From NCBI GenBank assembly GCA_020725315.1, contig DYFG01000086.1, positions 1 to 6,852 of the forward strand: 6,852 bases of DNA. The letters run 5' to 3'. The notes beneath the pieces are model-generated. The model did no database searches. It was given only the letters and a program-made list of their open reading frames with translations, and had not been told where the DNA came from. Origin of the DNA: Nitrosotalea sp. GTDB taxonomy: Archaea; Halobacteriota; Syntropharchaeia; Alkanophagales; Methanospirareceae. The position numbers were made by a program, and so were the translations under genes. Shown here in pieces: positions 1-4,769 of this stretch (the first letter of the stretch is position 1; each line of letters opens with the position of its first letter).

Positions 1-47
1 GTTAATAAGAATAAAATCATACTTTTTATATCATTTCAGTATGGAAA

Positions 48-359
48 GTGAAACAACACTTTCTTGGCTCTCCCCTCTTTCAAATTCAATACGTAATATC
101 TTCAAAATCTCTTATAGGTAGTCGCACCAATGTGTTTAAAGGGTATAGTATCTTCGGAACTCCACAGTTTCGGAAGTACTGCATTATGCCATGGAGTGGC
201 GATGAGATGATAAGTGCATGTCTCCCTGTGCCATTAGATCTTCTCTATGGGCAGAAGATAGAGAAAGGATGGAGGGATGGGCTTCATGAACAATTTGAGA
301 AGTGGTTAAACACGCTGGAGGAGGGAATGGAAGAGAAAGGTCGTCGGGGATTTATGTGA
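48..359 (+). pseudogene. ISKra4 transposase, N-terminal segment
   Basis: This 103-codon segment carries a region (about residues 35-90) with FGTPQFRKYC, then PVPLDLLYGQKIEKGW, resembling the part of ISKra4 transposases that precedes the DDE core (a conserved strand followed by a PLD-like motif). It stops at TGA 357-359, while the transposase continues one frame over from about 330-358. The GTG at 48 is only the first start-like codon in this frame. An ATG at 41 opens another frame for 26 codons and could be the true start if there was a further frameshift. No good ribosome binding site is visible at either. Assignment of this N-terminal part rests mainly on its position directly ahead of the recognised core. 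Confidence 0.5.
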
Positions 360-921
360 GGGTGTAGATGTTCTTGACGTTGCTCCTTCTGCTGAAGAGG
401 TCGAACGAAAGATCCGAGAGGTTGGGGTAGGAAAGAAGTGGAGACCAATCATGGTGTTAGCAACGGACGGAGTTCATGTGCCAACGCGACTTGAGATGGC
501 AAAAGGAAAGAGAGAAGGCAGGAAGAAAGTGAGAGCAAAGAGGGCTAACTGGGAAGGCGAGTGGAAGGAAGCAAAAGGATTCAGGTTTTATCTCGTGGAT
601 GGGAACAGGATAGAGCATATTCTGAGCTGGCATCAGGTTCAGAGTAATGAAGAGGTGAAAAAGGGTCTAAAGAAGGTGAAAGAAGCTGGATTGATTCCTG
701 AGAAGGAAATCCGGCTGTGTGTGATAGCTGATGGAGCCAGGTGGATCTGGAAAGTGGCAAAGGAGCTTTATCCGGAAGCAGTGGAAGTTCTGGATTACTA
801 TCACCTGAGTGAGCATCTTCATAAATTCGCTGAGGTGCAATATGGGCATGACCCTGAGAGGGCACAGGAATGGATTGAGGCAACTCTCATAAGATTGTTC
901 TCGGGAGAGGTGACGGAGTGA
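358..921 (+). pseudogene. ISKra4 transposase, DDE core segment
   Basis: Reading from 358 gives GVDVLDVAPSAEEVERKI and then an uninterrupted frame to TGA 919-921; an ATG at 451 is internal, not a natural start. The core has the first Asp in VLATDGVHVP (codon 466-468), the second Asp in VIADGARWIWKV (codon 730-732), and DYYHLSEHLHKFAEVQYG, the family's hallmark following the second Asp. The frame breaks at 918: the expected text TEVIWGLERM is restored if one G is added to make GAGGTGATATGG, so a single-base loss is the simplest explanation. The protein would cut and paste its own element; as read it lacks the third acidic residue, which sits in the next segment. Confidence 0.8.
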
Positions 922-1220
922 TATGGGGGTTAGAAAGGATGAAAACGAGGAGTGCAGAAGCAAAGAGTGAAATAGACAGTCTTATAGGCTACTTGAAAGA
1001 GAACAAGGACAGGGTGGACTATAAGTTCTATCAGAAAGGAGGATATCCAGTTGGAAGTGGTGGGATTGGATCATCCAACAAGACTATTTGCCATGTTCGG
1101 TTGAAGAGATCAGGTGCGTGGTGGTATGTCGAGAAGGCAAATCAGATGCTCGCTCTAAGATGTGCTAAATACAATGGGACTTTTCAGAAATTCTTTCTCC
1201 AGTATATGGACAAAATTTAG
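918..1220 (+). pseudogene. ISKra4 transposase, C-terminal segment
   Basis: This frame continues the transposase without loss of sequence (IWGLERMKTRSAEAKSEID, then about 100 residues to TAG 1218-1220). It contains the conserved block YPVGSGGIGSSNKTICHVRL followed by KRSGAWWYVEKANQML. In relatives the glycine-rich motif reads GSGGIES, the Glu being the likely third catalytic acid; here the codon at 1068-1070 is GGA (Gly), one A-to-G change from GAA. The apparent GTG start at 918 is just the point where the frame opens. So the element has both a frameshift and a likely active-site loss. Confidence 0.8.
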
Positions 1221-1284
1221 GCATGGCTAATCTGTAAGAAACGCGTAATGTACCCTCTTAGAATCGGTTCCACACTTGTTGAAG

Positions 1285-1479
1285 ATGCCTTCGAGACGTA
1301 TATGGATAGACTACGATGAAGAGGTTGACGTCCTGTATGTAAACTTTCAGAAACCGCAAAGGGCGGACGATAGCATAATGGAGGATAACGTTATCTACCA
1401 TTATCAGGGTGAAAAGCTTGTCGGAGTTACAATTATTGGAGCAAAGAGGTATAGGCAAAAAAGCGATTCAAATAAATGA
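1285..1479 (+). CDS. DUF2283 family small protein
   Basis: A 64-residue protein from ATG 1285 (in-frame TTG codons lie at 1276 and 1279). The family signature is clear: WIDYDEEVDVLYVNF near the start, then ADDSIMEDNVIYHY and KLVGVTIIGA at the end, the two-part beta-rich pattern of DUF2283. Biochemical function is unknown; in many prokaryotes DUF2283 genes sit next to DUF4258 toxin-like genes and are suspected antitoxins. No DUF4258 partner is visible here; the ISKra4 remnant ends only 64 bases upstream and may have replaced it (inference). The stop overlaps the ATG of the following glycosyltransferase in an ATGA arrangement, which suggests translational coupling in the ancestral operon. No clear ribosome binding site or TATA box precedes it. 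It appears intact. Confidence 0.75.
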   Translation: MPSRRIWIDYDEEVDVLYVNFQKPQRADDSIMEDNVIYHYQGEKLVGVTIIGAKRYRQKSDSNK

Positions 1480-1601
1480 ACATCCTTTATGTTGCTCCGG
1501 ATATTCCGGTGCCGCACACCGGTGATTTCGTTGGCGGTTCTACGCATGTGTTGAAGATAGCGGAGAGCTTAGCGAGGAGAGGCAACAATGTTTTCATAAT
1601 A
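1476..1601 (+). repeat. Repeat unit 1: GT4 5' end, matches 4280-4405
   Basis: Direct repeat of 126 bases, 115 identical to 4280-4405, beginning exactly at the start codon; the flanks upstream of the ATG do not match, so similarity is limited to coding sequence. Confidence 0.8.
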
Positions 1602-1754
1602 TCAAGAAGAGTGTCAAGAGAGCAGAAGAAATATGAGGAAATCAGCAGGAATATTTTCACGAGGAGGATTTATCGAGGATTGTTTTTTCCTATTGGCGGC
1701 AAATTATCGAGCAAAAATGTAGAAGAAAGGAAAATTTCTCAGCAATTTTATTGA
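1476..1754 (+). pseudogene. GT4 glycosyltransferase, N-terminal segment (copy A)
   Basis: The first segment of a GT-B fold, family-4 type glycosyltransferase. It begins MNILYVAPDIPVPHTGDFVG and continues GGSTHVLKIAESLARRGNNV, the N-terminal Rossmann strand, glycine-rich loop and helix that bind acceptor in this class. The frame is sound to about residue 82 and then diverges; the true continuation moves to another frame near 1722-1730, inside a purine run, leaving a nonsense tail ending at TGA 1752-1754. The start overlaps the DUF2283 stop by four bases. The first 42 codons recur at 4280-4405. Such enzymes add sugars to lipid-linked or surface glycans; the donor and acceptor cannot be read from sequence. 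Confidence 0.75.
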
Positions 1755-1973
1755 AAAAGCTTACTTCTTCGTTTATCGCTTTATTTTAATCTTTCTTGTC
1801 CTTTATTTGCTTAAAAAATACAAAATAAATGTTATTCTGGATAGAAGCTCCTCACAAGGGATAGGTGTGTTTTCAGGATTGTTATGTAGGGTACCATCCG
1901 TTGTGGAACTTTTAGATCCAGAGTATTGCAATTCATCATTAAAACTGGCAAATAAAATCTTTGGATATAGTTA
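1723..1973 (+). pseudogene. GT4 glycosyltransferase, middle segment
   Basis: There is no ATG here. This stretch continues the preceding gene in a different frame: KKGKFLSNFIEKAYFFVYRF, a hydrophobic run (ILIFLVLYLL), then NVILDRSSSQGIGVFSGLL and PSVVELLDPEYC, ending IFGYS at TAA 1971-1973. This matches the second half of a GT4 N-terminal domain, where a donor-side strand ending in a variable loop is followed by a trafficking or membrane-associated helix. The frame enters after a one-base gain or two-base loss near 1722-1730. It leaves near 1965 by what looks like a short deletion, since the next segment resumes with DIVKKIVNP. Confidence 0.65.
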
Positions 1974-2240
1974 AAAAAATAGTTAATCCGAGGTTACATG
2001 ATAAAGTAGAGATTGTAAGTGCTGGCGTGGACACAACTATTTTCAAACCAGCTTATGAGGAAGGCGAGGATATCAAAAGAAAATACCACTTGAAGGATAA
2101 AAAAGTGGTTGTTTACGTAGGAGCGACGAGTGCATGGCATGGTGGAGAAGATTTGATTGATGCTGCTGTTTAAACTCGAAGGAGATTTAAGGGTCCTCAT
2201 GATCAGTAAAAACTTAAGATTGAAGAAGGAAAGCATTTAA
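1961..2240 (+). pseudogene. GT4 glycosyltransferase, start of C-terminal domain
   Basis: From 1961 the frame gives DIVKKIVNPRLHDKVEIVSA followed by GVDTTIFKP, the linker motif of GT4 enzymes (commonly NGVDTxxFKP), and then VVVYVGATSAWHGGEDLIDA, the first strand-loop-helix of the donor-binding domain. TAA 2171-2173 interrupts it, but one frame over (from 2169) the text resumes as FKLEGDLRVLMISKN until TAA 2238-2240. Restoring two T residues (GTTTTTAAA) would rejoin the frames. The rest of the donor domain, including the EX7E-type catalytic region, is absent because rmlA sequence starts at 2271. Across 1476-2240 about 250 codons remain of a usual 370-400. Confidence 0.7.
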
Positions 2241-2270
2241 AAGAGCGATACAAATATTAAGGTAGTCTCC

Positions 2271-2564
2271 ATGAAAGGGTTAATCCTCTCAGGCGGGTAT
2301 GGGACAAGGCTTCGCCCTCTAACATATTCACAGCAGAAGCAATTAATTCCCGTTGCAAATAAACCAATTCTATTTTATGCCATTGAAGATGTAATTGAAG
2401 CGGATGCAAAGGAGATAGGAATTATTACAGGACCAAATAAAGAACATGTTATGGAGACAGTGAAGTCGAGAAAATGGGATGCGAAGATTGAATTCATTTA
2501 TCAAGGTGAACCAAAAGGATTAGCGCATGCAATCCTTGTTGCAGAAAGATGCTGTTGGAAATAG
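2271..2564 (+). pseudogene. rmlA: Truncated glucose-1-phosphate thymidylyltransferase (RmlA-like), N-terminal third
   Basis: The protein opens MKGLILSGGYGTRLRPLTYS, the nucleotide-binding signature of sugar-phosphate nucleotidylyltransferases (G-G-x-G-T-R-L-x-P-L-T at residues 8-18), followed by KQLIPVANKPILFYAIED and, at residues 79-92, GEPKGLAHAILVAE, typical of the archaeal long-type RmlA. RmlA makes dTDP-glucose from dTTP and glucose-1-phosphate, the first step toward dTDP-rhamnose. Only about 92 authentic residues remain of roughly 350; the final RCCWK before TAG 2562-2564 is out-of-frame rmlD sequence. The sugar-binding half and the C-terminal beta-helix are gone, so no activity is expected. 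Upstream AGGT at about 2260 is at best a weak ribosome binding site. Confidence 0.8.
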
Positions 2565-2896
2565 CAGAGAGGGAACTTAAGGGCGTGTTCCACTTAGCCG
2601 GCGGGACAAGAGTTTCGAGATACCATTTCGCTTTGCAAATAGCGAATAAATTTGAGTTGGACGGAGATTTAATAATACCATCGAGAATGGCGGAGATGAG
2701 ATGGATTGCTAAGAGGCCCAAAGATTCCTCCTTAGATGTATCAAAAGCTTCAAGATACTTAAGGGAGAAACCCTATGATTTGGATAAGGCATTAGAAATT
2801 CTAAATGAGGAAATTTATAATAGAGTGGGTCTTAAAAGTATAAGATTAACTGCTAAGGAGGTGAGAGAAAAATGGAGGAACGGGAGTATATTATAG
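2549..2896 (+). pseudogene. rmlD: C-terminal fragment of dTDP-4-dehydrorhamnose reductase (RmlD-like)
   Basis: This frame carries the end of an RmlD-type reductase: MLLEIAERELKGVFHLAGGT, then RVSRYHFALQIANKFELDGD, LIIPSRMAEMRWIAKRPKDS and SLDVSKASRYL. The GVFHLAGG strand and the RPKDSSLD segment are the usual C-terminal landmarks. RmlD reduces dTDP-4-keto-rhamnose with NAD(P)H, the last step of dTDP-L-rhamnose synthesis. The NAD-binding N-terminal half (about 180 residues) is missing; the fragment is joined directly to the rmlA front, overlapping its spurious end by 16 bases. The ATG at 2549 has no visible ribosome binding site and is internal to the parent gene. Its last ~25 residues (from about YNRVGLKS) may be read-through into the leader of the next gene. 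Confidence 0.75.
2855..2864 (+). promoter_or_regulatory. Strong Shine-Dalgarno site for the antitoxin-RmlC chimera
   Basis: AAGGAGGTGA lies seven bases before ATG 2872 and matches the archaeal 16S rRNA 3' tail almost perfectly. It is the best ribosome binding site in the window, fixes the start of the downstream frame, and lies inside the end of the rmlD remnant, as expected if the antitoxin front end kept its own leader. Confidence 0.75.
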
Positions 2897-3372
2897 AGAG
2901 AATAAAATTGTTACCAGAGGAGGGTCTTAGGGAAGTTGCGGATTTCATCGAGTTTCTGGAGGAAAAGAGGAGGAAGATGGAAAAGAGAGAAGAGAAGGTA
3001 AGCTATCCAGGGATGGTGAGAGCATGGCATCGCCACTTAAGAGGGCAGGTGGATTGTTTTGTTGTTTTGAAAGGTGCACTAAAGATATGCGCCTATGATG
3101 ATGAAACGCAAGAACTTGATGAAATTGTTTCAACGGGCGATAGTGTACAAGTGGTGAGAATACCGGGTCATTACTGGCATGGATTCAAGGTAATTGGAGA
3201 CGAAAGGGCATATCTGGTTTATTTTGTGAACAGACTATATGATTATGAAAACCCTGATGAAGAGAGAAGAGCGTGGAATGATGAGACGATCGTGCCAAAG
3301 GTCATAAATGGAAGAAAGGATGACGAGAGATGTAACAAGCCCTGGGATTTGTTCTATCCGCCGTATAAGTGA
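2872..3372 (+). CDS. Chimera: VapB-like (DUF2281-type) antitoxin N-terminus fused to RmlC-like cupin
   Basis: An uninterrupted 166-residue frame. Residues 1-42 (IERIKLLPEEGLREVADFIE then FLEEKRRKMEKREEK) look like the helical front of a DUF2281/VapB-type antitoxin and resemble the minus-strand antitoxin at 5173-5430 (LPEDKLSEVFDFVGYL, MEREREEK). Residues 43-166 are the body of an RmlC-type dTDP-4-dehydrorhamnose 3,5-epimerase: YPGMVRAWHRH with candidate catalytic His53, the cupin strand FVVLKGALKICAYDD, PGHYWHGF, YDYENPDEERRAW, and the family tail INGRKDDERCNKPWDLFYPP. The RmlC N-terminal ~40 residues, which carry swapped strands and substrate contacts in known dimers, are missing, so epimerase activity is doubtful. 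The front end supplies a strong ribosome binding site. Most likely a deletion scar that happened to stay in frame; an expressed fusion is possible. Confidence 0.75.
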   Translation: MEEREYIIERIKLLPEEGLREVADFIEFLEEKRRKMEKREEKVSYPGMVRAWHRHLRGQVDCFVVLKGALKICAYDDETQELDEIVSTGDSVQVVRIPGHYWHGFKVIGDERAYLVYFVNRLYDYENPDEERRAWNDETIVPKVINGRKDDERCNKPWDLFYPPYK

Positions 3373-3421
3373 ATAAATGATTAACAAATAATTCAAACGA
3401 CACGATGGAATGCATCAATTC

Positions 3422-3511
3422 GCTTATAAAAATAGCCATGAAAATTTTGAGGTGATAGAGTGCTTGGGATCTTCATATCAAATTACTTATCCAAATTATA
3501 AGAAAATCTTA
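3422..3511 (+). pseudogene. GT2 glycosyltransferase scrap (copy A)
   Basis: Reading from 3422 gives a short stop-free run ending VIECLGSSYQITYPNYKKIL and TAA 3509-3511. The ECL-S-Y-ITYPNY part corresponds to the first helix and turn of family-2 glycosyltransferases (typically CLESLxxxTYPNYEVIVVDN). Bases 3454-3502 align without gaps to 4152-4200, 38 of 49 identical, where the same gene part is followed by its expected DVIVVDNGS. In this copy the text after PNY is lost. Too short to be called alone; the second copy makes the identification credible. Confidence 0.5.
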
Positions 3512-3517
3512 TAAGTA
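3505..3517 (+). promoter_or_regulatory. Archaeal TATA box for the UPF0175-PIN module
   Basis: CTTATAAGT at 3508-3516, preceded by the purine-rich AAGAAAA that could serve as BRE, is centred about 30 bases before ATG 3542. That predicts a transcript beginning only a few bases ahead of the start, i.e. leaderless or nearly so, consistent with the weak ribosome binding site (AGGA at 3532-3535). Confidence 0.55.
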
Positions 3518-3541
3518 TAGATAATCTATTTAGGAATAGTT

Positions 3542-3846
3542 ATGAAAACTATATTGAGTAAATTGGATGAAATATTGGTTGGTATAGGGAGATACCCAGG
3601 TAAGAAGGAGCTTATAGAGGATGCCCTGCGTGCTCTTCTCAGAACTAAGCCTGAATTGAAAAGAGATATGGCAATCGAATTGTATAAAAAAGGGAAGTAT
3701 CTCTGTCGAGAGCCGCTGAGATATGTGGGTTGAACATAGAAGATTTCAAGGAGTTACTGAAGGAGAAATGCATTAAAGTCCCAGTTCCAAGCATTCTAGT
3801 CGAAGAAGTTGACGAAGAGGTGGAGAGAATTTTAGAGGCGGTCTGA
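3542..3846 (+). pseudogene. UPF0175 family antitoxin, frameshifted
   Basis: The ATG frame gives MKTILSKLDEILVGIGRYPG, KKELIEDALRALLRTKPELK, RDMAIELYKKGK and then goes off-frame, stopping at TGA 3731-3733. Adding one G to the run at 3692-3694 restores KKGEVSLSRAAEICGLNIED, FKELLKEKCIKVPVP and an acidic tail ending ERILEAV at TGA 3844-3846, a 101-residue protein of normal family length. UPF0175 proteins have a helix-turn-helix-like SLSRAAEI motif and pair with PIN-domain toxins, as here: the toxin ATG lies five bases past this stop. As read, the antitoxin lacks its helix-turn-helix and C-terminal toxin-binding tail. Confidence 0.8.
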
Positions 3847-3851
3847 ATTTG

Positions 3852-4226
3852 ATGATAGTTTTCGATACTGATATACTGAGCATGTTTGCAAAAATAGATG
3901 CAATTGATTTGCTGAAGCACCTTTTTGATGAGAGGGCAGTAATGACGCCTAAAATAAGGGATGAACCTTCTGAGCCTTTGGAGTATGGATATAGCTTTCC
4001 ACTAAAAGCGATTTCGGCAATAAAGACTGTGCCTTTAAGCAATGAAGCATTAGAAGATTACGGAAGACTTCAAGAAAATTTGAGCTTGGGAAAAGGGGAA
4101 CTTGAAGGCATCGCCTACTGTCAAAAATGCTTCGCAGAGAAATGCTTCGCAGATAGAATGCTTGGAATCACTCTATCAAATAACTTACCCAAATTACGAT
4201 GTGATTGTTGTAGACAATGGTTCTGA
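3852..4226 (+). pseudogene. PIN-domain toxin (VapC/DUF3368-like), C-terminus lost
   Basis: Start chosen at ATG 3852 (a TTG lies just upstream at 3849), five bases after the restored UPF0175 stop. MIVFDTDILSMFAKIDAIDL has the first PIN acidic pair (Asp5, Asp7), and LSLGKGELEGIAYC carries the conserved Glu83. PIN toxins are metal-dependent ribonucleases that cleave tRNA or rRNA when the antitoxin is degraded. After about residue 92 the family text ends: the last acidic cluster (TDD-like, usually 15-20 residues further) is absent, and the frame runs through a 15-base tandem duplication into a GT2 fragment read out of frame until TGA 4224-4226. Expected to be inactive, which fits with its antitoxin being broken too. 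Confidence 0.75.
4126..4155 (+). repeat. 15-base tandem duplication at the PIN/GT2 junction
   Basis: Two adjacent units, 4126-4140 and 4141-4155, differ only at base 14 (G versus T). A third partial match (AATGCTT) follows at 4157-4163. The duplication lies exactly where PIN sequence gives way to GT2 sequence, which suggests it formed during or after the join. Confidence 0.8.
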
Positions 4227-4266
4227 GGGTGATTCTGTAAGGAGGATAAAGAGAAAAAGCCTATAG
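4141..4266 (+). pseudogene. GT2 glycosyltransferase scrap (copy B)
   Basis: From about 4156 the frame reads ECLESLYQITYPNYDVIVVD followed by NGSEGDSVRRIKRKSL and TAG 4264-4266. The helix-turn and the strand ending VVDNGS are the donor-binding start of a family-2 (GT-A) glycosyltransferase, where the Asp of VDN contacts the nucleotide-sugar. The first strand (usually ~20 residues upstream) and everything beyond residue ~60 are missing. It is fused to the PIN remnant on its left and ends 13 bases before the second GT4 start. It matches the scrap at 3454-3502. Confidence 0.7.
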
Positions 4267-4279
4267 AAGTAAAGAGAAA

Positions 4280-4405
4280 ATGAACATCCTTTACGTCGCT
4301 CCGGATATACCTGTTCCGCACACCGGTGATTTCGTTGGTGGTTCCACGCATGTGTTGAAGATCGCGGAGAGCTTAGCGAAGAAAGGCAACAACGTTTTCA
4401 TAATA
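4280..4405 (+). repeat. Repeat unit 2: GT4 5' end, matches 1476-1601
   Basis: Partner of the repeat at 1476-1601, same orientation, about 2.8 kb apart. Such a pair could recombine and delete or loop out the rhamnose remnants and the UPF0175-PIN module between them. Confidence 0.8.
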
Positions 4406-4441
4406 ACGAGAAACATAAGTTATCGAATTAAGAGTGAGTAA
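4280..4441 (+). pseudogene. GT4 glycosyltransferase N-terminus (copy B)
   Basis: A 53-codon remnant starting MNILYVAPDIPVPHTGDFVG and continuing GGSTHVLKIAESLAKKGNNV, FIITRN, then unrelated text to TAA 4439-4441. Over the first 42 codons it differs from copy A (1476-1601) at 11 of 126 bases; nine changes are silent and two exchange Arg for Lys, so the two genes diverged while still under protein-level selection and were truncated later. The rest of the enzyme has been removed, with the retropepsin-like gene now following. GAAGTAAAGAG just upstream is a poor ribosome binding site. Confidence 0.75.
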
Positions 4442-4457
4442 ATATAAAAGAGTAAAA

Positions 4458-4769
4458 ATGGAAACAGAATATTTCGGAAAATATCTACCGGTAATCTCAG
4501 TAGAATTAAAGAAAGGGGAAGAATGGATAGTTTTTGATGCTTATGTGGATTCTGGTGCAGGTTATTCAATATTTCACACTGATGTAGCAGCAATCTTAGG
4601 CATAGATATCGAAACAGGGAAAGAAAGTTTTGTTGTAGTAGGTGATGGTTCAAGAATAAAGGTTTACATTCACAATTTAAAAATTAAGCTGGCAGAAAAA
4701 GAGTTTGCGGCAGTTATAGGTTTCTCTCATCGCTTAGGAATAGGTTTTAATATCTACGGAATTTTTTGA
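4458..4769 (+). CDS. Retropepsin-like aspartic protease family protein
   Basis: A 103-residue protein from ATG 4458; an in-frame GTG at 4434 would add eight residues and overlap the GT4 remnant. METEYFGKYLPVISVELKKG is followed by VFDAYVDSGAGYSIFH, where DSGA (residues 31-34) is the single catalytic D-S/T-G motif of retropepsin-type proteases, which work as dimers. The later GDGSRIKVYIHNLKIKLAEK and AAVIGFSHRLGIGFNIYG fit small archaeal and bacterial members. It ends abruptly at GIF; relatives I know usually continue with a segment like GRxxxFDRFKVCFDE, so the C-terminus may have been cut off where it meets the convergent toxin gene, which it overlaps by 16 bases. Role unknown; no promoter or ribosome binding site is evident. 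Confidence 0.65.
   Translation: METEYFGKYLPVISVELKKGEEWIVFDAYVDSGAGYSIFHTDVAAILGIDIETGKESFVVVGDGSRIKVYIHNLKIKLAEKEFAAVIGFSHRLGIGFNIYGIF

Larger units (their letters stand above)
48..1220 (+). mobile_element. Degraded ISKra4-family insertion sequence (transposase body)
   Basis: The three consecutive reading-frame segments between 48 and 1220 join into one protein of about 390 codons, a normal size for an ISKra4-family DDE transposase. The order is N-terminal region, DDE core, C-terminal block. I could not find terminal inverted repeats: the 47 bases on the left are AT-rich and the 65 bases after the stop at 1220 do not mirror them, so the real element ends are unknown and the left end may lie outside the window. 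Two frameshifts and a changed acidic position make this copy inactive as read. Confidence 0.7.
3373..3541 (+). other. Intergenic stretch between the RmlC chimera and the UPF0175 gene
   Basis: AT-rich. It contains a TATA-like run at about 3423-3432 (CTTATAAAAA), a GAGGTGAT ribosome-binding-like sequence at 3449-3456 with no convincing gene behind it, a GT2 glycosyltransferase scrap, and the promoter of the UPF0175 gene. I see no T-rich terminator directly after the chimera stop. Confidence 0.5.

Noticed and set aside
1220..1284. Possible terminal inverted repeat of the ISKra4 element
   Set aside because: I compared this stretch by eye with the first 47 bases in reverse complement and saw no convincing match.
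3460..3501. 13-codon GTG frame right after a GAGGTGAT site
   Set aside because: The same bases read in another frame give the GT2 helix found again at 4152, so the tiny frame is probably chance.
4121..4351. Minus-strand open frame across the PIN/GT2/GT4 junction
   Set aside because: Spans three unrelated plus-strand remnants and has no coherent protein character.
4754..4769. T6 run as a terminator between the convergent retropepsin and PIN genes
   Set aside because: The run lies inside both coding ends and has no hairpin; too weak to call.
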